A stretch of 64,000 nucleotides of DNA from WVYX01 sp039592335 (GTDB lineage: Bacteria; Gemmatimonadota; Gemmatimonadetes; Gemmatimonadales; GWC2-71-9). Of this stretch, positions 17,787-26,266 are shown in pieces; the stretch's first letter is position 1, and every line of letters starts with the position of its first letter. The notes beneath the pieces are model-generated. The model saw nothing but the letters and a program-made list of their open reading frames with translations, ran no database searches and had not been told where the DNA came from. The translations under genes and the position numbers were made by a program. The DNA is taken from NCBI GenBank assembly GCA_039592335.1, contig JBDHBX010000005.1:58624-122623 (forward strand), in the 5' to 3' direction.

Positions 17787-19009
17787 TGTTGCGCGCTGTC
17801 CGCCGCTTCCTCGCGCTGGCTACCGTGGCGGGCTTGGCAACTTGTGGTGGCCCGGCGGTGCCTCCCCCGACCGATGCGCCGACGCCTGAGCCCGAGCCGA
17901 TCATCGAGGTGGACACCCTCGTCGACTTCGACAGCCTCCAGGTGATCCGGGAGGTGCCGCCGATCGCGCCCGCCCCCGAGTTGCCTCCGCCACCCGAGCC
18001 GGTGCGCATCTGCGCGGGCGGGGACGTCGTGCTCGGCACCAACCTGGATACGGCGTGGGCAACTCGGGCCACGGCAAGGCTGGGTACGCCGGTGGCGGCG
18101 GTTCCCGACCCCGGTTGGCTCCTGGCGCCGCTCGCGCCGCTCGTGTCAGATGCCGATGTCGTGCTGCTCAACGTGGAGGGCGCAATTGGGGAGGGGCCGG
18201 CTCCGCCCAAGTGCCGCCCCGGCTCCCGGAACTGCTACGCGTTCCGCCAACCGGTGTCTGTGGCTGCCGCGATTCGTGAGCTCGCCGACAGCGCAGCCAT
18301 CATTGGAAATCTGGCCAACAACCACGCCATGGACGCGGGCAGCGCCGGCCTTGAAGCAACGCAGGGATACCTCGCCGATGCCGGCGTGGCGGTGACGGGT
18401 GTCGATACGCTTGCGACGGTCGTGGTCTCGAGCGGAGGCGACAGCGTTGCGTTCCTCGGCTTCAGCACCGCGCAGGCGGGACCCGACCCCCGCGACCTTG
18501 CCGGGGTCTCACGCCACGTGGCACGCGCCGCGGGGCAGTACCGGCGCGTGGTGGTCACCATGCACATGGGGGCCGAGGGTGCATCGGCGCAGCGCACGGC
18601 CAACGAGACGGAGATCTACCTTGGGGAGAACCGAGGCAACTCGGTCGCGTTCGCGCGTACGGCGGTTGATGCCGGGGCGTCGGTCGTGATTGGGCACGGG
18701 CCGCACGTGATGCGCGCCTCAGAGTGGTGGGGCGACGCGCTGATCCTCTACTCGCTGGGGAATCTCCTCACGTACGGTCCGTTCTCGATGCGCGAGCCCA
18801 ACAACCGGGGTGCTGTCGCGTGCGTGACACTCAATGCGGAGGGGCGTGTCGAGGGTGCGGCGCTCCGCTCGACCTATCAACGCCCCCCGGGAATCGTGGC
18901 ACCCGATCCCACGGGCCGCGCAGCGTGGCTGGTGGACTCGCTGAGCCAGCTGGACTTCCCGGCCACGACGGCGCGGTGGGGTGGAGAAGCCAGGGTCGTG
19001 CGGCCGTAG
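17786..19009 (+). CDS. CapA-like exported metallophosphoesterase-fold protein
   Basis: 407 residues. The N-terminus is a signal sequence with a possible lipobox (GLATCGG), then a Pro/Glu-rich linker to about residue 70. The main domain carries the CapA/PgsA motifs ICAGGDVVLGTN, LLNVEGAIGEG, IIGNLANNHAMDAG, VVVTMHMGAEG and VVIGHGPHVMRA. The prototype takes part in poly-gamma-glutamate capsule synthesis, but most bacterial members are uncharacterised. The start ATG at 17786 overlaps the NIF3 stop. Confidence 0.83.
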   Translation: MLRAVRRFLALATVAGLATCGGPAVPPPTDAPTPEPEPIIEVDTLVDFDSLQVIREVPPIAPAPELPPPPEPVRICAGGDVVLGTNLDTAWATRATARLGTPVAAVPDPGWLLAPLAPLVSDADVVLLNVEGAIGEGPAPPKCRPGSRNCYAFRQPVSVAAAIRELADSAAIIGNLANNHAMDAGSAGLEATQGYLADAGVAVTGVDTLATVVVSSGGDSVAFLGFSTAQAGPDPRDLAGVSRHVARAAGQYRRVVVTMHMGAEGASAQRTANETEIYLGENRGNSVAFARTAVDAGASVVIGHGPHVMRASEWWGDALILYSLGNLLTYGPFSMREPNNRGAVACVTLNAEGRVEGAALRSTYQRPPGIVAPDPTGRAAWLVDSLSQLDFPATTARWGGEARVVRP

Positions 19010-19145
19010 GAGCGAACCTCGCGAGCACTGGCCGGCGGCAGGTCGCAGCCCGTGGTCGAGGGCCTTGCATAGTCGAGCGGCGGGAGGCTTCCCGGTGCCT
19101 CACGGCGAGTGCCAGTTCGCGGAGGTAGGACCCCGGCCGAGTGTT

Positions 19146-19424
19146 CTACTTCAACCGCACCACCACCCGCACCCGCAGGGTCTCCGCCGTCTGCGGCGCC
19201 ACGCTGATGAAGCACTCCTCCCCCACCAACCGCTTGAGCCCCTGGATCTCTGACTCGTTGATCCCCTGAACCTCGTCGTACACGAGCTCCAGGGTCTGTC
19301 CCGCGATCACGTTGTAGCTCACCGGGTGTCCTGCGAGACGATGGTGCGGGTCGGTTGCCTCCAGGCCGTCGGCAAGCCGCAGCTGTATACGGGCGATGCG
19401 GGCCCGCACCTCCGGATCGGTCAC
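19146..19424 (-). CDS. Small conserved-looking protein after queG, unknown function
   Basis: 92 residues from the GTG at 19424, which overlaps the queG stop (GTGA on the minus strand). The frame is open further upstream, but that part runs through queG. It has a helical N-terminus (DPEVRARIARIQLRLADGLE) and a beta-rich C-terminus ending in ETLRVRVVVRLK. No signal peptide or membrane helix is visible. I do not recognise the family. The coupling suggests co-expression with queG. Confidence 0.6.
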   Translation of the reverse strand: MTDPEVRARIARIQLRLADGLEATDPHHRLAGHPVSYNVIAGQTLELVYDEVQGINESEIQGLKRLVGEECFISVAPQTAETLRVRVVVRLK

Positions 19425-20371
19425 GACGGCATCCTCGAGGCATTCTCCGCCGCGAGGCGGGCATTGCGGTGCATCCCCGTTCCTCCGGGCCGCTCGAGAG
19501 CCGTCCAGGCATAGCGGCGGTCGAAGTCTTCGTCGTTCAGGTGCTGAAGCTCGTCCAAATCGAGGAAGGCGAGAGCAGGGTCGTGCTGCAGCAGCGGGTC
19601 GTCCGCCTCGGCCGCGAACTTGAGGTTCCAGGGGCAGACATCCTGACACACGTCGCAGCCGAATACCCAATCCCCCATCAGCGGCGCAATGGTCGGATCG
19701 ATCTCACCGCGGTGCTCGATCGTCAGGTAGGAGATGCACCGGCGACTGTCGAGCGTGCGCGGTTCGGGGAAGGCGTGCGTGGGACAGGCGTCGAGGCAGC
19801 GTGTGCAGCTGCCGCAGCGATCTGCCGCGAAGGGCGCGTCCACTGCGAGATCCAGGTCGGTGAGCACGCTCGCGAGGAAGAAGAACGACCCATGGCGCGG
19901 GTCGATCAGCATGGTGTTCTTTCCGATCCAGCCGAGGCCCGCGCGCTGCGCAAGCTCCCGCTCCGGCACGGGCCCGGCATCGACGTAGGCCTTGGCCAGC
20001 GTGTCGTCATTCCCGAGTGAGCGGATGTAAGCGGCGAGCTCGTCGAGTGGGCCGCTCAGGGCGGAATGGTAGTCCCGCCCCTGCGCGTAACGTGCCACGC
20101 GACCCGCGCCGGAACGCTTCGGGGCCGCGGGGTGGCGGTGATTCCGGGTGACGACCACGGCGCGGGTGGCGCCGGGCACAATGGAGGCCGGTGCGATGCG
20201 GCGCGGCGCCTGTCGGCGCATGTAGTCCATCGTGCCGGCCAGTCCGTCGGCGAGCCACCGCTCGAGTTGTTCGCTGTGGGGTGGGGGGGAAAGGTCGGCG
20301 ACGCCCACCGTCTCGAAGCCCAGGGCGCGAGCCCGCTCCTTCACCAGGTGCGCCCGGCGCTCGGACGTCAC
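19421..20371 (-). CDS. queG: Epoxyqueuosine reductase QueG
   Basis: 316 residues, cobalamin- and Fe-S-dependent enzyme that makes the last step of queuosine for tRNA wobble position 34. Two ferredoxin-type [4Fe-4S] motifs are visible: CGSCTRCLDACPTHA and CDVCQDVCPWN. LGWIGKNTMLI is the conserved segment of the cobalamin region. The GTG at 20371 was chosen because it overlaps the upstream stop (GTGA) and gives the usual N-terminus; the longer frame to 20539 adds 56 foreign residues. The C-terminus lacks the HEAT-repeat extension of long QueG forms. Confidence 0.93.
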   Translation of the reverse strand: MTSERRAHLVKERARALGFETVGVADLSPPPHSEQLERWLADGLAGTMDYMRRQAPRRIAPASIVPGATRAVVVTRNHRHPAAPKRSGAGRVARYAQGRDYHSALSGPLDELAAYIRSLGNDDTLAKAYVDAGPVPERELAQRAGLGWIGKNTMLIDPRHGSFFFLASVLTDLDLAVDAPFAADRCGSCTRCLDACPTHAFPEPRTLDSRRCISYLTIEHRGEIDPTIAPLMGDWVFGCDVCQDVCPWNLKFAAEADDPLLQHDPALAFLDLDELQHLNDEDFDRRYAWTALERPGGTGMHRNARLAAENASRMPS

Positions 20372-20628
20372 AGACGCATGACCTCCCGGCGCCAGCGCGC
20401 GAACCGGATCACATCCTCGGGTGGAGGAACCGCGTCCTCGTCTCCGTAGGCGGTGTGCATTCTCCAGCGCAGGTACGCTCGCGGCGGCATGGGGAGGAAG
20501 GGGAAGCGACGGTACCAGTGGCGAGCGCGGAACGCCCATGCCGTTCGCACTAAATCGAGCGCCAGACGCGGATTGATGGCGGCGCGCCCCCCGAGCACCA
20601 GGGTTAGCTTGAACCAGCTACCTCTCAA
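20368..20628 (-). CDS. Small conserved protein upstream of queG
   Basis: About 86 residues from a TTG at 20628 (start uncertain; the frame is open to 20724, overlapping the divergent gene). The C-terminal half is distinctive: RHWYRRFPFLPMPPRAYLRWRMHTAYGDED type sequence with PPPEDVIRFARWRRE. I recall this YLRWRM-TAYG pattern in small proteins of GC-rich bacteria, function unknown. Its stop overlaps queG by GTGA. Confidence 0.6.
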   Translation of the reverse strand: MRGSWFKLTLVLGGRAAINPRLALDLVRTAWAFRARHWYRRFPFLPMPPRAYLRWRMHTAYGDEDAVPPPEDVIRFARWRREVMRL

Positions 20629-20643
20629 TGTGGACGAAGCCTC

Positions 20644-20904
20644 ATGACTATGGTTCTGCAAGTCGCCTCTCTCGTGGGCGCGGCCCTGATCCTCTCTGCC
20701 TACGTTGCCTTGCAGCGGCGCCACTGGTCCAGTACCGGTGCTGCCTACCTCTGGTTCAATCTAGTGGGTGCGTTGCTGCTTGCGGCCGTCGCCGTCGCCG
20801 ACCGCCGCGCCGGCTTCATCATCTTGGAGGGCGTCTGGGCGGCTGTGAGCCTCGTGTCGATCGTGCGTCGCTCGCCCATCGCCCCCGACCGAACGACTCC
20901 CTGA
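20644..20904 (+). CDS. CBU_0592-like small membrane protein
   Basis: 86 residues with three hydrophobic helices: about 3-22, 35-52 and 58-75. The pattern LQVASLVGAALILSAYVALQ, then YLWFNLVGALLLA, then ILEGVWAAVSLVSIVR matches the CBU_0592 family of small inner-membrane proteins of unknown function. An alternative ATG lies two codons downstream. It is divergent from the queG cluster. Confidence 0.75.
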   Translation: MTMVLQVASLVGAALILSAYVALQRRHWSSTGAAYLWFNLVGALLLAAVAVADRRAGFIILEGVWAAVSLVSIVRRSPIAPDRTTP

Positions 20905-20924
20905 CTCCCATCACACCATACTTG

Positions 20925-20930
20925 TATATT
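20925..20930 (+). promoter_or_regulatory. -10-like box TATATT, 7 nt before ATG
   Basis: TATATT ends 7 bases before the ATG at 20938, with CTGACT as a possible -35 at 20901-20906 (18-base spacer). There is no room for a ribosome site, so the transcript would start at or close to the ATG. Inferred from sequence only. Confidence 0.45.
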
Positions 20931-20937
20931 GGCGCCT

Positions 20938-22089
20938 ATGGCCTTCGCAAGCACCACCAGTGTGCACCCTCTCGCGCACTACCGCTCGGAGTTCCCCATC
21001 TTCGAGCGGCAGGTCTACCTGAACTCGTGCTCACTGGGGGCGCTCTCGAGTCGCTCGCGCGCGAAGGTGGGTGAGTTTCTATCGGAGTGGGACGCGCGCG
21101 GCGCGGCAGCCTGGTACGACGTGTGGTGGGAGTCGCTCGATCTGCTGCGGGACGGCTATGCCCGTGTGATCGGGGCGCGGCCCGGCGAGATCGCACTCCA
21201 TTCCTCCGTCTCCACGGCCACCGCCGTTCTGGCTGGGGCCCTGGACTACACGGCGCGACCCAAAGTGGTAACGACCGAGCTCGACTTCCCAACCGTGGCG
21301 TACCAGTGGCTCGCGAAGCGCAGTGCAGGCGTGGAGGTCGAGGTCGTGGAAAGCCCGGACGGAGTGACGGTGCCCGTCGAGGCGCTCGCTCGGGCGATCG
21401 ACGAACGGACGGCACTGGTGGCTACGTCCCACGTGTTCTTCACCACTGGGGCGATCCAGGACATCCGGGCGGTGGCGGACGCCGCTCATGCCAAGGGAGC
21501 GCTCTGCTTCGTGGACGCCTATCAGAGCGTTGGGCAGCTGCCGTTCGACGTTCACGAGACCGGTGTGGACTTTCTGTGCGCCGGTGGACTCAAGTGGCTC
21601 CTGGGCGGGCCGGGTATCGTGTTCCTCTACGTGCGCGAGGATCTGACGCACCGCTTCATGCCCACCGTCACAGGCTGGTTTGCGCACGCGCGGCAGTTCG
21701 AGTTCGACCGCCGCAGCATCGAGTGGCACGAGGACGCGCGTCGCTTCGAGCAGGGGACACCCTCTCTGGCGGCCGTGTACGCGCAACTCGGCGGGCTGGA
21801 GGTCATCCATGAGATCGGTGTGCATCGGATTCGCGAAGTAACCCAGGGGCTCACCGAGGACCTGATTGGCCGAGCGCGGGATGCAGGGTTGGTTCCGAAG
21901 GTGTCGGCCACGGCCGAGGACCGTGCCGCCATCGTGATGATCCCCAGTGACGATCCGGCCGTTGCCGTCGCCCGGTTGGCGAACGAGCGCGTCGTAGCAG
22001 ATGCGCGACCCGGGCACGTGCGGCTCAGTCCTTTCTTCTACAACGTGACGGACGACAATGTCCAAGCGATCCAAGTCCTCACAGGGTGA
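20938..22089 (+). CDS. PLP-dependent aminotransferase class V / kynureninase-like enzyme
   Basis: 383 residues from the ATG at 20938 (a TTG three codons earlier is less likely). The fold-type I motifs are FVDAYQSVGQLPFD (Asp contacting the PLP ring) and FLCAGGLKWLLGGPG (Schiff-base lysine). The C-terminal section with HVRLSPFFYN is typical of the class V group that includes kynureninase and isopenicillin-N epimerase-like enzymes. Substrate is unknown. It overlaps the next gene by 32 bases. Confidence 0.8.
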   Translation: MAFASTTSVHPLAHYRSEFPIFERQVYLNSCSLGALSSRSRAKVGEFLSEWDARGAAAWYDVWWESLDLLRDGYARVIGARPGEIALHSSVSTATAVLAGALDYTARPKVVTTELDFPTVAYQWLAKRSAGVEVEVVESPDGVTVPVEALARAIDERTALVATSHVFFTTGAIQDIRAVADAAHAKGALCFVDAYQSVGQLPFDVHETGVDFLCAGGLKWLLGGPGIVFLYVREDLTHRFMPTVTGWFAHARQFEFDRRSIEWHEDARRFEQGTPSLAAVYAQLGGLEVIHEIGVHRIREVTQGLTEDLIGRARDAGLVPKVSATAEDRAAIVMIPSDDPAVAVARLANERVVADARPGHVRLSPFFYNVTDDNVQAIQVLTG

Positions 22090-22822
22090 GTCGCTGAAGC
22101 GACCGCGCCCCGCGATCACGGCGGACGAGCAGCTGTTCACGTCCCCCGTGGAGCCCGCGCACGCAGCCTTCACACAGACCGATCCGTGGCGCGCCCTCCG
22201 CATCCTCGGCGAGTTCGTGGAAGGATTCGATGAGCTCGCCGATGTTGGCGCGTGCGTGACCATTTTCGGCTCCGCCCGCGCGAAGCCCGACGATCCCACC
22301 TACCAGCTGGCCAGGGAGACCGCGCGCCTGCTGGGGCAGCAGGGGTTCGCGATCATGACCGGTGCCGGGCCGGGGATCATGGAAGCGGCGAACTGGGGAG
22401 CGCGGGAGGCCGACACGCTCTCCATCGGCCTCAACATCGAATTGCCCCACGAGCAGGGAGCCAACGAGTATCTGGATCGCGTCGTCAACTTCCGCTACTT
22501 CTTCGTGCGCAAGACGATGCTGGCCAAGTACTCGCTGGCGTTCGTTTGCTTCCCAGGAGGGTTCGGGACGATGGACGAGATGTTCGAGTCGCTCACCCTG
22601 ATCCAGACCGGCAAGATACGGGACATGCCGGTGGTGCTGGTCGGGAGCGAGTATTGGAGCGGCCTGCTGGACTGGCTGCGTGAACGGGTAGTGGAGGACG
22701 GGAAGATATCGGCCGAGGACCTCGACCTGTACCACGTCACGGATGATCCCGAGGAGGTGGTGCGGATCATCAGCGATGCCAAGGAGCGGCTGGAGGCAGA
22801 CCGTGAGAGGATGGTGAGATGA
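22058..22822 (+). CDS. LOG-like Rossmann protein (TIGR00730 family)
   Basis: 254 residues. The two family motifs are clear: TGAGPGIMEAANWGA and CFPGGFGTMDEMFE (PGGxGTxxE). Members include nucleoside 5'-monophosphate phosphoribohydrolases (LOG, lysine-decarboxylase-like by older naming) that release a base from a nucleotide. The N-terminal ~45 residues are an extension. It overlaps the PLP gene by 32 bases and the following gene by ATGA. Confidence 0.87.
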   Translation: MSKRSKSSQGESLKRPRPAITADEQLFTSPVEPAHAAFTQTDPWRALRILGEFVEGFDELADVGACVTIFGSARAKPDDPTYQLARETARLLGQQGFAIMTGAGPGIMEAANWGAREADTLSIGLNIELPHEQGANEYLDRVVNFRYFFVRKTMLAKYSLAFVCFPGGFGTMDEMFESLTLIQTGKIRDMPVVLVGSEYWSGLLDWLRERVVEDGKISAEDLDLYHVTDDPEEVVRIISDAKERLEADRERMVR

Positions 22823-23973
22823 ACCAGCACAAGAGTCAGCTTCTCGGTGGGAAGCCGATCGCGCCTCGGCCGCTGCGGGGCGACGAGACGGTGGCCGATC
22901 TGATCGACAACGCGTTCCTGGCCTTCAATGCGGGCCGTCTGCGAGAGGGCTGCGAGCTCTTCACCCAGCGCATGCTCGCCGAGGACGCGACGGTCGGGAT
23001 GAGCCTCACGGGCGCCATGACGCCGGCGGGGCTCGGTATGTCCACTGTGATCCCCCTGATCGAAGCCGGCTTTATCGACTGGATCGTCTCCACCGGCGCC
23101 AACCTCTACCACGACGCCCACTTCGCGCTCGGGTACTCACTACACCGAGGCAACCCATTCGCGGACGACGTGGACCTGCGGGAGCACGGGGTCGTGCGGA
23201 TCTACGACGTCTACGTGGATTACGGTGCCCTGCTCAGGACCGATTGCTTCATCCGCGATGTCTCGAGGAACGACGAGTTTCAGCGCCCCATGAGTAGCGC
23301 CGAGTACCATTTTCTGTTGGGGAAGTACCTCAAGGAACGTGAGCGGGCGCTCGGCCTGAAGTACAAGTCGCTGCTCACGGTCGCGCACGAGCACGGCGTG
23401 CCCATCTACACCTCGTCGCCAGGCGACTCGTCCATCGGGATGAACGTGGCGGAGATCGCCCTGGACGGCTACAAGCTCGCCTACGATGTCTCGGCGGACG
23501 TCAACGAGACGGCGGCCATCGTGCTCGACGCCAAGCGCAACGGAGGGAAGAGCGGCGTGCTCATCGTGGGCGGCGGGAGCCCCAAGAACTTCGTGCTCCA
23601 GACGGAGCCGCAAATCCAGGAGGTGCTGGGGATCGAGGAGGTGGGGCACGACTACTTCCTGCAACTCACCGATGCGCGCCCCGATACGGGCGGGCTCTCG
23701 GGAGCGACGCCGGCCGAGGCGGTGAGTTGGGGCAAGGTAGACCCGGACAGGTTGCCAGATGCGGTCGTGTGTTACTGTGACGGCACGGTGGGATTCCCCC
23801 TCCTCGCCTCCTATGCGCTGGCCAAGAAGAAGGCGCGGCCGCACAAGCGCCTGTACGATCGGCGGGCTGAGCTCATGGAGCGCCTGAAGCAGGCGTATCG
23901 GGCGGCACGGCAGTTCCGGGATGAGCGTGTCGAGGCGTCGGAGCTCCCGACCGTGAAGGCCACCGACAGCTAG
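22819..23973 (+). CDS. Deoxyhypusine-synthase-like protein
   Basis: 384 residues with strong resemblance to deoxyhypusine synthase: GMSLTGAMTPAGLG near residue 70, TGANLYHDAHFALG, IYTSSPGDSSIGMN, and the active-site segment EAVSWGKVDPDRLPD with the lysine that forms the enzyme-aminobutyl intermediate, then DGTVGFPLLAS. Bacteria lack eIF5A, so the acceptor is not the eukaryotic one. Bacterial members may make homospermidine or modify another target; that is unresolved. It starts by ATGA overlap and ends sharing CTAG with glpD. Confidence 0.88.
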   Translation: MNQHKSQLLGGKPIAPRPLRGDETVADLIDNAFLAFNAGRLREGCELFTQRMLAEDATVGMSLTGAMTPAGLGMSTVIPLIEAGFIDWIVSTGANLYHDAHFALGYSLHRGNPFADDVDLREHGVVRIYDVYVDYGALLRTDCFIRDVSRNDEFQRPMSSAEYHFLLGKYLKERERALGLKYKSLLTVAHEHGVPIYTSSPGDSSIGMNVAEIALDGYKLAYDVSADVNETAAIVLDAKRNGGKSGVLIVGGGSPKNFVLQTEPQIQEVLGIEEVGHDYFLQLTDARPDTGGLSGATPAEAVSWGKVDPDRLPDAVVCYCDGTVGFPLLASYALAKKKARPHKRLYDRRAELMERLKQAYRAARQFRDERVEASELPTVKATDS

Positions 23974-25637
23974 GCTTCCTGGCCCCAGACATCCTCGCGG
24001 AAGGCGACGCTCCTGGCGACCTCGTACTTGTAGGCCTCCAGCTCCGCGTTCCTGCGCGCACTGTCCCACCCCATCTCACGCATCGCCAGCTGCGCAACGG
24101 CAGGGGCGCGCTCCAGCGTCTGATCCGGAGCGACGTAGAACAGGTGCGTGCGCCGGATCAGCAGGTCACCGAGGGTGATGGCCATCTCCCGCCGCATCGC
24201 GTAGACCAGCTCCGCCCAGACGGTCGCGTGCCCCGAAACTACAGGCTCGGCCATGGCCGGCTCGGACGCGGCGAGGCGCGCCACGGCAGCGGTCTCGCTG
24301 CCGTACGTATGAACCAGGTGCGTGGCCACGGCGCGAGGCAGCCCGTCGGCCTCCGTGGAGTCGATCAGCAGGTCCAGGTCCCGCATCTCGCCGCCCGGCA
24401 GCGGGTGCTTGTCGGTGAGTGCCCGTTCCGGCACGCGTCGCCCATCGAGCTCGTGCAACCGCTTGCATACGAGGTCGACGACTTGCCCGGCCATCTTGCG
24501 GTAGGTCGTGAGCTTCCCGCCCACGATCGAGATGAGGCCGGTGGCGCTCTCTAAAATGGCATGTTCCCGTGAGACGGCCCTCGGATCCTCCGACTCGGCC
24601 TTCCGCAGGAGAGGGCGCACTCCGGCCCATGTGGCCAGCACATCGTCGAATGTGAGCCGCGCCTCGGGGAAGTAGGCGTTGACCGATCGCAGCAGGTAGA
24701 TCACATCGTTGCCGTCGGCGCGTACCTCGTCAGGCCGGTGCTCGCACTCCGTTTCGGTGGTGCCGATGTACGTGATGGTTCCCCACGGAACCATGAACAT
24801 CACGCGGCCGTCGACAGGCGAGGTGAAGATGAGGGCCTCCTGGTTGCCCATGCGCCGCCTGGACACCACAATGTGCGCGCCTTTGGTGCAGTGGAGCACT
24901 CCCTTTTCACCCTCCGACGCCCGCAGCTCGTCGGACCAGGGCCCCGTGGCATTCACGACGGCTAAAGCGCGGATCGCATGCTGCTCGCCGGTGACCAGAT
25001 CGGTCACTCGTGCCCCCCCTGCCCTCCCATCGGCGGTCTCGAGTTGATCGACCTGGGCGTAATTGGCCACCAACGCACCGTGCTTGGCGGCGTCGCGCAC
25101 GTTGGCGAGCGCCAGACGCGCGTCGTCGCACTGGGCGTCGTAGTAGCGCGCACCGCCCTTCAAGCCCTTGGAGCGGAGGCCCGGCTCGGCGCGCAGCATG
25201 CCCCGCTTGCCCAGCATCTCGTGGCGGCGCACATTCCTGAACAGCGCCAGTAAATCGTACAGCCAGAGTCCAGCCTCGACCTTCCAACGCGGAACGCGCC
25301 CCCCCCGGTGCACCGGAAACAGGAAGGACCGCGGCCACACGAGGTGAGGTGCTATCTTTTGGAGGATCCGGCGCTCGCGGCTCGCTTCGAACACGAGCCG
25401 CAGGTGGCCGTGCTCGAGATACCGAAGTCCGCCGTGGACGAGTCGCGAGGAGCGGGAGCTGGTTCCGCAGCCGAAGTCGCCTTTGTCGACGATCGCGGTT
25501 CGGATTCCCCGCATGGCAGCGTCGCGGGCAATGCCGGCGCCCGTCACCCCGCCGCCGATGATCAGCAGGTCCACGGGCCCGGCAGCCATGGCATCGAGGT
25601 AGCCCGCTCTGGTCTCGAACGTAAAGGGAGCGTCCAT
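23970..25637 (-). CDS. glpD: Aerobic glycerol-3-phosphate dehydrogenase GlpD
   Basis: 555 residues, FAD-dependent, membrane-associated enzyme that oxidises glycerol 3-phosphate to dihydroxyacetone phosphate and feeds quinone. The FAD motif is DLLIIGGGVTGAGIARDAA, followed by the family segment SSRLVHGGLRYLEHG. The C-terminal domain includes LTTYRKMAGQVVD. I chose the ATG at 25637 (MDAPFTFETRAGY) over the longer frame to 25706. Only 4 bases separate it from the divergent GTG at 25642, so at least one promoter must lie inside the other gene. Confidence 0.92.
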   Translation of the reverse strand: MDAPFTFETRAGYLDAMAAGPVDLLIIGGGVTGAGIARDAAMRGIRTAIVDKGDFGCGTSSRSSRLVHGGLRYLEHGHLRLVFEASRERRILQKIAPHLVWPRSFLFPVHRGGRVPRWKVEAGLWLYDLLALFRNVRRHEMLGKRGMLRAEPGLRSKGLKGGARYYDAQCDDARLALANVRDAAKHGALVANYAQVDQLETADGRAGGARVTDLVTGEQHAIRALAVVNATGPWSDELRASEGEKGVLHCTKGAHIVVSRRRMGNQEALIFTSPVDGRVMFMVPWGTITYIGTTETECEHRPDEVRADGNDVIYLLRSVNAYFPEARLTFDDVLATWAGVRPLLRKAESEDPRAVSREHAILESATGLISIVGGKLTTYRKMAGQVVDLVCKRLHELDGRRVPERALTDKHPLPGGEMRDLDLLIDSTEADGLPRAVATHLVHTYGSETAAVARLAASEPAMAEPVVSGHATVWAELVYAMRREMAITLGDLLIRRTHLFYVAPDQTLERAPAVAQLAMREMGWDSARRNAELEAYKYEVARSVAFREDVWGQEA

Positions 25638-25641
25638 TAGC

Positions 25642-26184
25642 GTGTCAGCAGCGAGCGGTCGGGAAGTGCCCAACACGTGGTTCCAGTGGCATGCCGGCGT
25701 GATCAAGAGCGGCGCGAGGGTCCTGGACCTGGCGTGCGGCAGCGGTACTCACGCGATAGCGGCGGCCGAGCAGGGCGCCGAGGTCGTGGCGGTCGACATT
25801 GACCCCGAGCGGCTCAAGGCGGCCGAGCGGGCCGCGGCCGGTGTCGGCGTCTCCATCCAGTGGCTGCAGGCCGACCTCACCAAGGACCCGCTCCCCGACG
25901 GCCAGTTCGATGTCGTGATGATCTTCAACTTCCTCGACCGAGCACGCATGCCGCAGTTCCTCGAGGCGGTCAAGCCCGGTGGCTACCTCATGTCCGAGAC
26001 CTTCCTCGAGCAGCAGCGGGAGCTGGGGTGGGGTCCGACCTCGGATGAGCACCTCCTCAAGTCCGGGGAACTCTGGTCCCTTGTCAGGCCGTTTGAAATC
26101 GTACTGGCACGTGAGGTACTGGAGATTCTCGACGGGCGCACCAGAGCGGTCGCGAGCATCCTGGCCCAACGTCCGAGGGAATAG
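25642..26184 (+). CDS. Small class I SAM-dependent methyltransferase
   Basis: 180 residues with motif I VLDLACGSGTHAIAAAEQG, acidic VVAVDIDPE and the PDGQFDVVMIFNFLDR segment. It has no obvious substrate domain. Related short proteins are often annotated as tellurite-resistance or UbiE-like methyltransferases, but the acceptor is unknown. The start may be a later GTG (25666), since the first eight residues add little to the fold and 25642 is only 4 bases from the glpD start. Confidence 0.75.
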   Translation: MSAASGREVPNTWFQWHAGVIKSGARVLDLACGSGTHAIAAAEQGAEVVAVDIDPERLKAAERAAAGVGVSIQWLQADLTKDPLPDGQFDVVMIFNFLDRARMPQFLEAVKPGGYLMSETFLEQQRELGWGPTSDEHLLKSGELWSLVRPFEIVLAREVLEILDGRTRAVASILAQRPRE

Positions 26185-26266
26185 TGGTCGTTGGGGGCCG
26201 TCGCCCACAAGGGCGCCGCTGGTTCGGGGGATGCCCACCGGGTAGCTTTCGTTGACCTCGTCATCT

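Noticed and set aside
19425..19670. Upstream part of the small gene after queG as coding
   Set aside because: It runs out of frame through queG, which is clearly coding there.
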